Part shown: positions 1 through 12,599 of the stretch, in pieces
Layout of the letters: each line of letters begins with the position of its first letter
How positions within the stretch are numbered: position 1 is the first letter of the stretch
DNA from: Alviniconcha marisindica
Lineage: Eukaryota; Mollusca; Gastropoda; Provannidae
Length of the DNA stretch: 64,000 bases
Assembly (NCBI GenBank): GCA_018857735.1
Contig: JABMCL010002954.1
Coordinates: 50,001 to 114,000 of the forward strand
Reading direction: 5' to 3'
The notes under the pieces: model-generated
What the model saw: only the letters and a program-made list of their open reading frames with translations
What the model was told of the DNA's origin: nothing
Database searches by the model: none
Program-made: the position numbers and the translations under genes

Positions 1-530
1 CTGGGCAGTTCCTCTTTCACGCCCCGTGCTAAACCTAGAGTCGAATCACACAGGCATCTCGACGGCTACATATCAGCTAACCAGGATTAACTGCATACAT
101 GTTGGAAAACACTGGTCACCTTGTGGCTTAAAAGCTTAAAATTTGAACACACAAACAATGTACGCTGACGCCATGGCGGCAGTCATGCCGAAATTTCCCA
201 CGTGTTTGAACCAAAATCATGGCACTTTGTGAACATGGTAACATACATCATTTACATCAATACGAAACAAAATAATAATAAGCCATAGAAAAATAACTAC
301 TTACAGGCTCTCCCCTGAGTCAGATGCATTGGTGCCCAGGTAACGCGCACACTACAAGGCGACCTGCTTCTGCAGGGACACTGGGGGAAAGAGGACGAGG
401 CGGGCCCAGCGCCTAAGTTTCAACACTTCAGATAATTAGGGCCATGAAACTCCCACCCAATCAAAAAAGAGAAAGGACGACAGGAAAGAAAAGGTTAAAG
501 GGTCATGGCCCAGGACACACACAATGCACC
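1..530. other. No gene seen
   Basis: Ordinary unique-looking sequence. I see no convincing exon, promoter or repeat on either strand. Confidence 0.5.
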
Positions 531-539
531 CGGTTACAC

Positions 540-655
<116 letters not shown>

Positions 656-659
656 ACCG

Positions 660-1865
660 AGTGCATCTGCACATTGTGTGTTTGTGTTGGTGTACTCTGT
701 GTGTCGCTCTGTCAGTGTTCTTTCGTGTGTGGACGTCCTTAGATCTTTTACGTATGTGTTACGTGTTGTTATTTGGACGTCACTAAAAAAACGTAGAGAG
801 ACAGCGCGAGAGAAAGCGAGAGGCAATAACAACGGCCTCTCGCATGTACCATCCAAAAGAAAAGAAGAAACAAAATCAAGAGCCTCTGGCTGTGGCTCGT
901 TTGTTGTTCTTTACTTCCAGTCTGCAACTTCTATCGACCGGTTACTTTTATGATTTTATCATTTTAGAGAACGTATAACAACAGTCCAAGCATGCCCTGG
1001 TTTTAAAACTTGTATTCCAAATTTTCGCCCCTCGGAGGGCTTTGTTAAGGCCTGGCCGGCCGGCTACATTCCTACGACACGCAATTAGGTTTTAAAATAT
1101 ATGTACCATTTTATATGTGTGTCCTATGAGTTATCGGGAACCGGAGTAGCGTTTTGGCCAGTCTCGGCCAGCCAGATGCCAAGATTACTCTTCCGGCCAT
1201 CTCGCCCCAAATCTCGTCCGTGGGACTTGCAATACCAGCTGAATTTTGTGCGTGTTTGTTTGCCCAGACCAGCATTGAAGCAGTCTCATCAGCGTTGATG
1301 AACAAGAGAAATGCTATTCGGGATTCCTCATTTCTTCCCGTTGACGTATATATATATATATATATATTATGTCAGAAGTAGTCCTGTCACTGACTGTCAA
1401 CGTATTCAATCAAGGGCGGATTCTTTAAAAAATTCTGTGAAATCTATAACACGAGAACGTCTATCTCAGAGGATTGTGTTCTTGACGGGAGAGCGTCACT
1501 GAAGCAGGTCGACACGATCAGAGACATTCACATTTCCTGTCGGGGACTGAAACAGCTGTGAGCTCCCAAACTGGTTGCTTTCAAGTGATTACCTTGTTCA
1601 GCTACAAATCGTGCAGCAAGTTGGCGTAATCCTCCTCCCTTCTGTCGGTCGACAGAAGCTGAAGGTGGCTTGGCGTCATTAACCTCAGCACGTCACACTG
1701 TAAATGCGTCAAATGCTGCTGCTTTTGATGACGTTAATGATATTGATGGTAATGGACTTTTGTGGTACAGTGCTACACAGTACAACACCACTCTCGCGCG
1801 CCCGCACACACATGCCGCATGCAGACACTGCATACACATACATCCATACACGCACGCAGACACAC
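660..1865. other. No gene seen; small TA microsatellite
   Basis: Only a (TA)n tract at 1345-1368 stands out. A first exon of the cysteine-peptide gene could lie here, but none with a signal peptide and donor was recognised. Confidence 0.45.
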
Positions 1866-2409
1866 ACCTGGACGCTCTTCCCTCTCCTCAGAGCGGTGTA
1901 CCAGATGTCTGACGCTCTTCTCTCTCCCCATAGAGCGGTGTACCAGATGTCTGACGCTCTTCCCTCTCCCCAGATAGCGGTGTACCAGATGTCTGACGCT
2001 CTTCTCTCTCCCCAGAGCGGTGTACCAGATGTCTGACGCTCTTCCCTCTCCCCAGATAGCGGTGTACCAGATGTCTGACGCTCTTCCCTCTCCCCAGATA
2101 GCGGTGTACCAGATGTCTGACACTCTTCCCTCTCCCCAGATAGCGGTGTACCAGATGTCTGACGCTCTTCTCTCTCCCCAGAGCGGTGTACCAGATGTCT
2201 GACTCTCTCCATTCTCCCCAGATAGCGCTGTACCAGATGTCTGACGCTCTTCCCTCTCCTCAGAGCGGTGTACCAGATGTCTGACTCTCTTCCCTATCCT
2301 CAGAGCGGTGTACCAGATGTCTGACGCTCTTCTCTCTCTCTCTCTCCTCAGAGCTGTCCAATGTCTGACGCTCTTTCTCCTCAAGCGTGTACCAATGTCT
2401 GGCCTCTTT

Positions 2410-2446
<37 letters not shown>

Positions 2447-2723
2447 CTCCTAGCTTACCAGAGGACGCCCCCTCAAGCGGTACCGATGTCTGACGCTCTC
2501 CTCTCCTAACGTGTACCAGATGTCTGACGCTCTTTCTCTCTTCTCCTCAGAGCGGTGTACCAGATGTCTGACGCTCTTCTCTCTCAGAGCGGTGTAAAGT
2601 CTGACGCTCTTCTCTCTCCTCAGAGCGGTGTACCAGATGTCTGACGCTCTTCTCTCTCTCTCCTCAGAGCGGTGTACCAGATGTCTGACGCTCTTCTCTC
2701 TCCTCAGAGCGGTGTACCAGATG

Positions 2724-2792
<69 letters not shown>

Positions 2793-2820
2793 CAGAGCGG
2801 TGTACCAGATGTCTGGCGCT
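1866..2820 (+). repeat. ~40-bp minisatellite built from a splice acceptor, with TC tracts
   Basis: About 20 units, each containing GTACCAGATGTCTGACGCTC followed by a CT tract and cag. The TGTCTGACGCTCTT-pyrimidine-cag part is the same as the acceptor of the exon at 3316. Pure TC runs at about 2406-2443 and 2729-2789 look like expansions of the pyrimidine tract. Confidence 0.97.
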
Positions 2821-3315
2821 AAAAGGGGCTATGTCACTGTTTTTGTTTTTCTTTTTTAAATTATTTAAAAAATAAAAATAAAAATATTTACTATTTATAT
2901 ATATATTTTGGTTTTGGTTTGTTTGTTTGTTTTCAGCGAGAATGGAATTATATGTCTTAAGTTACCTTCGGAGCGTTGTGCAAGTGGTTGGTTAGGCTTG
3001 TAGCGGGTTTTAGAACTGCAGTCAATGGTGGGTAAGCGTGACAATTGGGTTGAAAACGAAAGTGTGATCAGCGTTGACATGAACAAAGAAAGCAGGAACT
3101 GAAACTTGACAAAAGTGAATAGCCAAAGGGCCGCTTTCTCACTCAGTTTAACCAAAAATGTTGTCTGGAAAGTTGTTCGAAGTAAGTGCTAAATGACGCT
3201 GATTGAATAGAATTTACAGTCGTTTAAAATTAGAGCTGAGCGAAAATTTAATTCTGCCATTGGTCCACGCATGCACCATCTTTTTCAGGTGTCTGACGCT
3301 CTTGTCTCTTCCCAG

Positions 3316-3486
3316 CCAGAAGGAGACGGGTGCGCCAAGATGGGAGAGCTGTGCTTCACCGCCTCTGCCTGCTGCGGTGAACTCACCTGCTACCCACCCG
3401 ACATCTTCATCAACTACTTCGGGGTGTGCGGCTGTCCCTACTACGCCCAACAACAAATTTTTGTGTGTCCGCCTCAAGACACCTGA
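3316..3486 (+). CDS. Last exon of a cysteine-rich (inhibitor-knot-type) peptide gene, 5'-partial
   Basis: Acceptor ctcttgtctcttcccag/CCA, phase 0, stop TGA at 3484-3486. The 56 codons carry eight Cys in the order C-x6-C-x5-CC-x4-C-x12-C-x-C-x10-C. The first five (C-C-CC-C) match inhibitor-cystine-knot peptides, and C-C-CC-C-C-C-C as a whole is the order called framework XV in cone snails. Such folds also occur in non-venom secreted molluscan peptides, so no toxic role is claimed. A signal-peptide exon should lie upstream; I could not identify it in 1-3300. The gene converges on the RhoGEF gene. Its acceptor sequence is the core of the array at 1866-2820. Confidence 0.7.
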   Translation, partial: PEGDGCAKMGELCFTASACCGELTCYPPDIFINYFGVCGCPYYAQQQIFVCPPQDT

Positions 3487-3489
3487 CCT

Positions 3490-4019
3490 CACCCTCCCCG
3501 TCCACTCTCTGTGTGTGGATGACGCCAGCGGGTATGACGTCACTACTACGTCAGACGCGCAGACCCAATCTGCGACACTGACTGAACTCTTGCCACACTC
3601 CGAGCATCGCTTTCCGGCGCCTTCCTCCAAACTCTGCCAGAATTGGTTACGCCACTGAAGGGGCACTCTTTATCTCCGCGCAGCTGTCCATCGACGCTGT
3701 CAGCGCCCTCCGACAGGTTTGGGTACTAATAAGATTGTGGAAGCAGCATAGCGTCCAAGCACGCACGTAAACACGAGGCGCGTCCGCCCTGGCTAAAAAG
3801 TTAGTTCCGTCTCGATTCAAACGATTTTGGATTTTATTTGTACTGGGCGGTTATAAAATCAAAACGCCTGATATCATTTGAGATGCCTGTTACAAACGTA
3901 CTGCCATTTGAGCACCAACGGAAAACTGTCCGTTAATGGATTTTTTTCCTTCTCGAAACCTATGGCGTGATCAATTATGGCAGTCGTTGGAGGAAGGATG
4001 TAAACCAGTGCTTGGAGTT
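3490..4019. other. No gene seen
   Basis: Probable 3' UTR and downstream DNA of the cysteine-peptide gene. No clear AATAAA was found close to the stop. Confidence 0.4.
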
Positions 4020-4034
4020 TGAACCGTTACTTGT

Positions 4035-4180
4035 GGCAGCGATGTTGAGCTCTTGTTTGCGACAAAGATGTTGAACTCTTGTGTGCAGCAATGATGTCGA
4101 ACTCTTGTTTATGACAACAATGTTGAACTCTCGTGTGTGGCAATGATGTTGAACTCTCGTTTATGATAAAAATGTCGAGT
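4035..4180. repeat. Short imperfect tandem repeat (~33 bp x 4-5)
   Basis: GATGTTGAACTCTTGTTT-like units repeated with 10-20 percent differences. Confidence 0.85.
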
Positions 4181-4397
4181 TGTGTTTAAGGCTTCAAATA
4201 CAAACACCACAGACTGTCTGCCTGTGTACATCGCCCGAAATTGCGGCTTCACTGGCACCACTTTCACACATGTCAAAATGATTGTAGCCATCTTTCTGTG
4301 GCCCATGCTGCAAGCCGTTCAACCTTAACAACGTTGTTTTCTTTTGATCGTTTTTAAAGGTTTTCTTTTGGTTTGGTTATCCTGTTGTTTTATGCAT

Positions 4398-5312
4398 TCA
4401 CAGCACCATGCGCATGGTACATAGGTCGTTTTGGAGGGGTATGTGGTCGTGGAAGTTGCTGATTTCTCGGTAGATGAGACAATAGTCAGCAAAGAACCGG
4501 ACCTGGGGCGTCACACAGGAAGGAAGGTCGTTGATATGACAGAGAAAGAGAACTGGACCGAGGACTGTGCCCTGGGGGACTCCAGACTCCACAGGGACCT
4601 CGTCAGGACTCGCCTTCCAACACAACCTTCATACTCCGTTGGGTGAGGAAGGTTGTGAGCCAGGTGTGTAATGGATGGACCCTGACGCCGTGGTGGTCGA
4701 GTTTGTGGAGGAGTTTCTTGTGTGGCACCTTGTCGAAGGCCTTACTAAAGTCAAGGATGGCTACGTCGACTTGCCTCCCAATCATGATTCGTTGCTAGTA
4801 GTTGTGTTTTAACAGAAGCCTGATCGAAATCCGTGGTTCAGGTGAGTCCATATTTTACGGTATTGAAGGTGGGACATGAGGTGACGGCAGATGATGTGTT
4901 CTAATACCATGCACTAGTTGCAGGAGACAAGAGGTGAGGGAGATTGTGTGGCAATTTTCAGAAAGATGTCTGTCCCCCATTTTTGGAGACGCATGATACA
5001 TTGGCTTTCAGCCAGTCAGTGGGTAGTGTTCCGGTGCTGAGGGATCGTTGGAAGATGGCTGTCATGGCGGGGGCTACGTTGTATACACGTTTTTAGCATT
5101 ACAGTGGGCATGTCGTCAGGGACACAGGCTTTGGAGGGGTCAAGGTTCTGGAGTAGCTTAGTGATTCCATGCTGGTCGGCAATGATCTCAGTGATACCGT
5201 GATATGTCGCCATCCATTTCTGGTGTTGGTGAGTTGTTATTGGGTGTGAACCCCGACCCGAACTGTTCACTGAGTCTTGCCTTTGTTTTGCTGTCCGATG
5301 TAATGCAAGCAC
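4398..5312 (-). pseudogene. Decayed LINE (jockey/CR1-like) reverse transcriptase fragment
   Basis: Minus-strand frames give, in order, LLQNLDPSKA-x-x-PDDMP (finger region), a degenerate HGFR segment with a stop, DVAILDFSKAFDKVPHKKLL (RT catalytic block A) and SGVPQGTVLGPVLFL-x-x-IND, then FADY where an active enzyme has FADD. A frameshift near 4610 and stops near 4800-5000 separate the pieces. No endonuclease domain or 3' tail is recognisable. It is a truncated, inactive non-LTR retrotransposon. Confidence 0.88.
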
Positions 5313-5539
5313 AGTTCTGCAGATTAAAACGATGTCCCTTGTACTCTGGATTCTCTTCCTTCAAACATGTAGGCAGGCCATCTCTCCCTCTCCAAGTCCA
5401 AGTGTCGCGGTCTGTGTGATTTGCGTTTCTATGTTCTTTTGATCAACGGTTCAGCCAGCTGCGAGGCCTTTCTCAAAATCAAATACAGTGGAACCCTTTT
5501 CCTCAGACCACTCTAAAACTGAAGGGGAACTGGTCTTAA

Positions 5540-6400
5540 GTTGAAGGGGTGCATCCTTGGTGCTGTTCGTTGGCAGGAAACTTGAAAGTCATGATTTCAG
5601 AAAAGGTGGTCTAACAAGGTGTATCCTTGGTCATGGGTTTATTGCCATGGAAATATTGAAGGAAAGATTTCAGAAAAAGTGGTCTAACAAGGGGTGTGGT
5701 CACGGGTTTATTCAATATTGCCATGGAAATATTCATTAAAGATCTCAGAAAACGTGGTCTAACAAAAGCTGTGGTCCTTAGCTTGCTCACCGTTTATTGC
5801 CACGGAAATATTAAAGGAAAGATTTCAGAAAAGTGGTCTAACAAGAGGTGTGGTCCTTACCTTGGTCACGGTTTATTGCCATGGAATTAATCAAAGGAAA
5901 GATTTCAGAAATAGTTGTCTAACAAGAGGTGTGGTTTTAACTTGGTCACGGGTTTATTGGCATGGAAATATTTAAGGAAAGGTTTCAGAAGAAGTGGTCT
6001 TACAAGAGGTGTGGTCCCTACCTTGGTCACGGGTTTATTCAATATTTCCATGGAAATATTAATTCAAGGAAAGATTTCGGAAAAAGTGGTCTAACAAGAG
6101 ATGTGGTCCTTACCTTGGTCACGGGTTATTGCCATGGAAATATTAAAGGAAATATTTCAGAAAAAAGTGGTCTAACAAGACGTGTGGTCCTTACCGTGGT
6201 CACGGGTTATTGCCATGGAATTATTAATTAAAGGAAATTTCAGAAAAAGTGGTCTACCAAGAGGTGTCCTTACCTTGGTCATGGGTTTATTGCCATGGAA
6301 TTATTTATTAAAGGAAAAAATTCAGAAAAAGTGGTCTTACAAGAGATGTGGTCCTTACCTTGGTCACGGGTTTATTGCCACGGAAATGTTGCGTTGATGG
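5540..6400. repeat. ~80-bp minisatellite, about 10 units
   Basis: Units contain AAAGTGGTCTAACAAGAGGT, TTGGTCACGGGTTTATTGCC and GGAAAGATTTCAGA with indels. The same family appears inverted at 36890-37230. Confidence 0.95.
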
Positions 6401-6454
6401 TTTGAGAAAAACGGCCGTAAGAGAAGGGTGGCCCCTTGGTCAGGTGGACTTTGA

Positions 6455-6560
6455 ACAAGTGGTTGTGTGTGTGTGTGTTGGTGTGGTCGCACGCTTGTGC
6501 TTGTGTGTGCGTGAATGTGTGGGTGGGTGGGTGTGAGTGTGTAGGTGTGGGTGTAATCTT
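6455..6560. repeat. GT-rich simple repeat
   Basis: Imperfect GTGTGT tract. Confidence 0.9.
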
Positions 6561-6672
6561 ATTGTGGACGGGTGGGTGTAAAATGCTTGAGTGTTGATGT
6601 ATGCATTTACAGTACTTGTCCCTAAAAGATTTAAAAAAATAAAAAAATAAAAATTGTCATGTTGATGTTAAT

Positions 6673-6722
6673 AATGCACAGCGCCGTAAGCTCATAATCC
6701 TTTATGGGGTATAGCGCTGTGT
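6673..6722. repeat. Short inverted repeat, dispersed-element-like
   Basis: CACAGCGC and GCGCTGTG arms around a ~30-nt loop. It resembles end fragments of short dispersed molluscan repeats; identity is not established. Confidence 0.4.
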
Positions 6723-6724
6723 AA

Positions 6725-7528
6725 GAGGTATCACTACACCTTATGCGCAGGTGCTGAAAAAGGCCCCGAAGGGAGGCCGGGGATGTCCGATGCCCTCAGC
6801 CGTGTCTGGAATCTTAGGGCTGTCATTTGATTCCTCTTTCCTGCCTCCCTTCTTGTTTTTCTGCCTAGCCCTCTTTCTCTTTCTGTCTTGTCATTTTCCT
6901 GCTAATGGTCCATTCTCCTGACTTTTCCCCCCCAGAAAACTCGCAAATATTTTCGTTAAGAGTTAAACTTTTTGGTATGGCTCTTGTTGAGCAGCTACAT
7001 AAGAATTGGTAGGTGGTAGGTGAAGCTTGCTGCCATATGTCACTGGTATTTGCCGTTATGCATTTATATAATAAAAATAATAATAAAAAATAATATTTTG
7101 TATTACGTCTGTCCATTCCTTTTTTATATTAAAAATATAATCTGGTATCGATAAATTAGACAGAACGGTCGACAATACCAGTATGTCCTAGTGTAATGTT
7201 CTCTTTTATCAGGGGAATATTGCAGGGACTAACACTTTGGTAATGTGTATCTGATGTTTGCGCATGTATGTTTTATTTTATGTTTGTGAAATGATTGGTT
7301 TTGTGGACTGGCTTGACAAAGGGTTTATATATTACTTGAGAAGAGTTTTAAAATGTGCATTTGCTTATGATCTGAGTTTGTTGTAAGGTGACCATGTGTG
7401 GTCAACAGGACATTAAAATCCAATTACTATCTAACTAACTAGCTGACAAGGCTTCCCTTGAACTGTATCTCAGAGGCTACTCTTTTCAAACACACTCTTA
7501 GACTTATTCAAGCACGTACATGCTTAGG

Positions 7529-7581
<53 letters not shown>

Positions 7582-8994
7582 CAAACGCATGTGTGCACAA
7601 AGGGAAACAATAAATTAATAGGCCTATACACTCACTTGCACTCACACCTGCACACAGACAATACATTTACAGGTGGAGGCACACGCCCACACGTTTCAAG
7701 TAATATTCATGTCTTTTAATTTGTCTGCATCAGTTTTCTGTGCTGGCACCTCTCTGTACACACTGTGCCTCTGTTGGGGCCAATACATGCACATTACATC
7801 ATGGTGATATTTATAGCACATTACGTCACTGTGATATTTACCGTATACAGGGTGCAACAATGCCTATAATACATGTACAGTACGCTCTTGTCATAGTGAT
7901 AATAACAGGTCATAAAATTGCAACTGGAAACTTGCCCCCCTTACCTGCTTTGGAGGCCTGACTGTCCGCTACATCGACCAATTTAAAACAAAGAAACAAA
8001 AGTAAGGAATTCCCTTTTGTACAATCGCTGTCTTTCCAAGAAGCTTGCAAAGACGTATTAACCACCATGCAATGCTAAGTGCTTCCGCTTTGCTGTACAA
8101 TTGGCATTGTATGCATGAACATACATACAACATGTACAATCACTTAACTCTTTTAAATAGTTATACATTATTCAGGCTTAGTGTCCAATATCACTAGCAC
8201 ACTCAGTCAATGCATCCACCACAGCTTTCCAAAGAGAGAGTGAGAGAGATATATATATGTATGTATATAAGGGGGTGGGGGAGGGGGGGAGTGAAGACTA
8301 TCAGTATACATATGTACATTGTAACACAGTACAATATTGTCTGTTCTCACACATGTACACATTCTCTCTCTGCAAGTTCACACACTAACAGTCTCTGTTC
8401 AAATGCCAGCATATTCCTGTTTATACACACACAGTGTTCACAAAGTGAACACCATGCTCACAATCCAGCTCTGTTTGTTCACACATCAACACATTCTCTC
8501 ACTCAGCACTCATGCAACATTTCTCAGTCAATATTTTACATGCTGCTCAAGATTCCCCCCCCCCCCCCCCCCCTTCCATTCTACACAAACATTCATCTTT
8601 GCATCATCTGTGTTTGTTTATTAGCTGACATGCCTAAATACAGCTTACTACTGATACCTGTTGCACACAATGATCAATTTATTCAAAAGTACAGCAGCAA
8701 AAAAAGAAAAGAAACACCCCCTTCTCACTCTCTAACCAATCTATGGCTGCGTAGTCACAAACACTAAACAAAACAAGCATGCCCCTGGTTTCCTCTGCCC
8801 ACATGTTCACAGTCACACTAGGCACACTTACACTGGTTAGTCTACACACATACCGACACTGTACAAGAATGCCACCCAGCGATATCGACTGTATCAAAGT
8901 GGAAGCTAGTTGGACCAGCAAGGTCATGCATATTCATGAGATAAATTATACACACAATTACCCATGCAGGAATTCTCTCAGTCTCACTCTACCA

Positions 8995-8998
<4 letters not shown>
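6725..8998. other. No gene seen; simple repeats
   Basis: Includes (CA)n at 7530-7579, a GA/TA patch near 8232-8270 and a C19 run at 8555-8573. No exon is recognised. Confidence 0.5.

Positions 8999-9070
<72 letters not shown>
8999..9070. repeat. (TC)n microsatellite
   Basis: About 35 TC units followed by a short CA tract. Confidence 0.99.
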
Positions 9071-9078
<8 letters not shown>

Positions 9079-9191
9079 GACACAAAAAGCGGATCCGTTA
9101 ATCAAACATTTTCCATCTCTCATCATGGAAAAAAGGGACACAATTGAAGGTTCTGGATGCTGTCCTTTGTCACTGTGAAAGACGTGCATCT

Positions 9192-9195
<4 letters not shown>

Positions 9196-9277
<82 letters not shown>
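9196..9277. repeat. (GA)n microsatellite
   Basis: About 40 GA units, complementary to the TC tract 125 bp to the left. Confidence 0.99.
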
Positions 9278-9603
9278 TCTATTCCTGGGTGGCGCACTGA
9301 AAAGCAGGGAGATTCTGCACTCACCATTCTGACCTCTGACCCGTACATACACACATGTATGTACGTCATGATGGACTGCACACAGGTCCCTCCAGACCGA
9401 GGCCACGAGTTTGCAACATGTCATTTTACTCCACACAGAAAACTGTCACTGTGACAGGCTACCTTTTCCCTGCTCTAAGACTAACAGTACCACACTCCGT
9501 GCTGTGGTGTGGTGGATGGGTGCCACGAAAATGATGGATAGAACAGCAGTGTGGTGGAAAATTTATCTTTGCCCTCCATGGCGACAGATCAGAATAAGAG
9601 CTA

Positions 9604-10365
9604 GTCTCCACTGGAGAAAGGCTACTACTATCTCAACCATAGTGTTCACTGGAGAAAGGCTACTACTATCTCAACCATAGTGTTCACTGGAGAAAGGCTA
9701 CTACTATCTCAACCATAGTGTTCATCGGAGAAAGGCTACTACTATCTCAACCATAGTCTCCACTGGAGAAAGGCTGTTACTATCTCAACCATAGTGTTCA
9801 CTGGAGAAAGGCTACTACTATCTCAACCATAGTGTTCACTGGAGAAAGGCTACTACTATCTCAACCATAGTGTTCACCGGAGAAAGGCTACTACTATCTC
9901 AACCATAGTCTCCACTGGAGAAAGGCTACTACTATCTCAACCATAGTCTCCACTGGAGAAAGGCTACTACTATCTCAACCATAGTGTTCACCGGAGAAAG
10001 GCTACTACTATCTCAACCATAGTGTTCACTGGAGAAAGGCTACTACTATCTCAGCCATAGTGTTCACTGGAGAAAGGCTGCTACTATCTCAACCACAGTC
10101 TCCATTGGAGACAGGCTACTACTATCTCAACCATAGTGTTCACTGGAGAAGGCTACTACTATCTCAACCATTGTGTTCACTGGAAAAGGCTACTACTATC
10201 TCAACCATTGTGTTCACTGGAGAAGGCTACTACTATCTCAACCATAGTCTCCATTGGAGACAGGCTACTACTATCTCAACCATTGTGTTCACTGGAGAAG
10301 GCTACTACTATCTCAATCATAGTCTCCACTGGAGAAAGGCTACTACTATCTCTCTCAACCAGAGT
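9604..10365. repeat. 38-bp minisatellite, about 20 units
   Basis: GGCTACTACTATCTCAACCA then AGT and either GTTCACT or CTCCACT. The two unit types alternate irregularly. Confidence 0.98.
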
Positions 10366-10369
10366 TCTA

Positions 10370-12175
10370 CATGGGGGAAATGCAGTCTGTAACATCACTC
10401 AGCTGATACATCTATACACCGCTGGGTAAACTCTTCATCATCACCCCAAGGTACTGACATATATACAGGAAAGAGATGAAATATTACCCATTCATTTTAA
10501 AGGGGGCTCTAAGTGGAGACTCATGCGTACCTGAAAACGTGGAAAATGAAACAAATATTCTCATTTGCAGGTTTTGCATGGTTCTGTCCATATCTATTCA
10601 CACACGAGGTTGTTTTCTGTTTTGTTTTGCTTAGAATTTCAGCTCTTCAGGACGCAGCCACTTTTACCAAGGAAGAGCCGAAAAAGGCCGGTCCATGCCA
10701 CACATGATGGCCTTGATCGTGTTGTCACCGACGCTAGACATGAACTTGGCAGCAATCACAGCAGTGTTTTCATGACCCCCAAACACTGTTTCGCACATAC
10801 TACTGCACCCCAGACAGAAATGCTGCCGCGAGTCTACTTTTTATTCCACTCCCGCGGATTCGTTCGTTCTTTGCTGTCGTGTTGTGCAACAGTTTGGGTT
10901 GACAATCTGTTGGAAATGTTCGAATGATCAGGACAGTGTACACGTCCAGAGCCTGTAGCAACAATAACAGCCTTTTCTGCAGCCCTGGCAGAAGTTTGGG
11001 CGTGCCCCGCGTCCAGTGTCAATGGCAGCATTGCACTGGCCCCTCGTGGCAACGGTAAAAATCAGCAGTGACCCTCACTTGCACCACTGATGTCCTCACA
11101 CCTATCGCACGTCCTTGGCAATGTGCTTTCCCGACCACCCACAGTCAACGACACTCTATACCAAGCTGGTGCGCTCCGCATGCAAACGCAAGGATGGGCA
11201 CAGAGTTACGACCCCTTGTCACAAACTACACCTGCCTGACTGCTAAGAGTGAATAGCAGTCTTTGTCAATGTATGGCTGATCGCGCGAGGAGAGTACACT
11301 GTTGCAGTGTCTTTGCTCACCCTGAAACAATAGCAACAAACAAAGAAAAAGAAAAGAAAAAAATGCACTTTTTCTCTTATTCACTTATTGTTCCGAGTTA
11401 GATACTTAGAACAGGGTGAGGTTTCTGAGTACTCAACAGCCCCCCCCCCCCCCCCCCCCCCCTTCATCAATATTGTTCGGAAGCAGGTATCAAAGGCAGC
11501 AATGAATGGATTCTCAGCTGACAGTCACAATCACAACAAGACGAATTATCAAAAAGGCGGTCTCTAACTATAATGGAAGCGTTGTGTCCAGTTGACATTT
11601 CTCAATCCTTTCTTTATTGCTTTTCTTGCTTCCATCAGCGATTTAAAAAAGAAGACGAAAAAAAGCATCAATTTTCTGCATTTGAATACACTTATACTGT
11701 CACATCCATATTTAATATTAGTGGGATTTTTTCCTTCCCTCGAAGAAATGACAGCACCCCCCCTCCCCCCTTCACACACACACAGTTTGTCACAGACAAC
11801 ATGTAAGAGTTCATGTGTCTCTTCATACACATGGACAAGCAAGGTGTTGTCTATCAGTGCTGGAAACAGAGCCGCTCCATGTCGTCAACAGTGACCACCA
11901 ATCAAAACGGAGTAAGCAACAGTACGCACGCACTGTATCTCTCTGCCACATCCTCCCACCTTCGCCACTCACACTCATCCCGTGTGGGTCCTGTACATGA
12001 TGATCAACCCCCACTCCTTGTTCTCGGCGTTAACCAACTACAGAGCTAACAATAAATACTGATGTACAGTCCTAAACCTGTTGAAAACAGACGCGTAATA
12101 GAAATGGACAAGGGTGAAAACATCATGAGACTGACAATCAGGCAAAGGCCTAGAGAAACTAAGCCAACCTGTATT
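10370..12175. other. No gene seen; C homopolymer
   Basis: Unique-looking sequence with a C23 run at 11440-11462. It could be distal RhoGEF 3' UTR or intergenic DNA. Confidence 0.4.
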
Positions 12176-12179
12176 TTGT

Positions 12180-12558
12180 TCTACGCTGGATTAGAGATTA
12201 GCTATTTGAACCTTTCTGCCATGAGTGGTCCTATGCTTAGGTTGGATAAATTGTACGATCTCTCTGCTATATTGTTTTCCTACATTCAGGGTTGGGTACA
12301 AGTTTGCTGTAATTGTTCCCTAGCAAAGTGTTGGGACACGATCTCTTTGCAAAATTTTGTCCTATGCTAAGAGGGTTGGGAACAACCTCTTTGCCAGAGA
12401 TAAGATCTCTGCTAAATTTTGTCCTATGCTAAGGGTTGGGAACAACCTCTTTGCCGGGGATACGATCTCTTTGCTATATTTTATCCTATGCTAAGAGGGT
12501 TGGGAACAACCTCTTTGCCAGGAATATGATCTCTTTGCTATATTTTGTCCTATGCTGA
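12180..12558. repeat. ~58-bp tandem repeat, 5-6 units, decaying leftward
   Basis: GTTGGGAACAACCTCTTTGC, ACGATCTCTTTGCTATATTT and GTCCTATGCTAAG recur. The right-hand units are the most alike. Confidence 0.9.
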
Positions 12559-12559
12559 A

Positions 12560-12599
12560 GGTTGCAATCATTCCTAAACTTTTAGGAATGATTGCAACC
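12560..12599. repeat. Perfect snapback palindrome, 19-bp arms, 2-nt loop
   Basis: GGTTGCAATCATTCCTAAA at 12560-12578, loop CT, then its exact complement at 12581-12599. Confidence 0.98.

Noticed and set aside
1709..2384. Minus-strand frames of 167 and 203 codons
   Set aside because: Translations of the acceptor-derived minisatellite; no independent support.
9604..10365. CRISPR-like array
   Set aside because: The 38-bp units are contiguous with no unique spacers, and the context is a eukaryotic genome.
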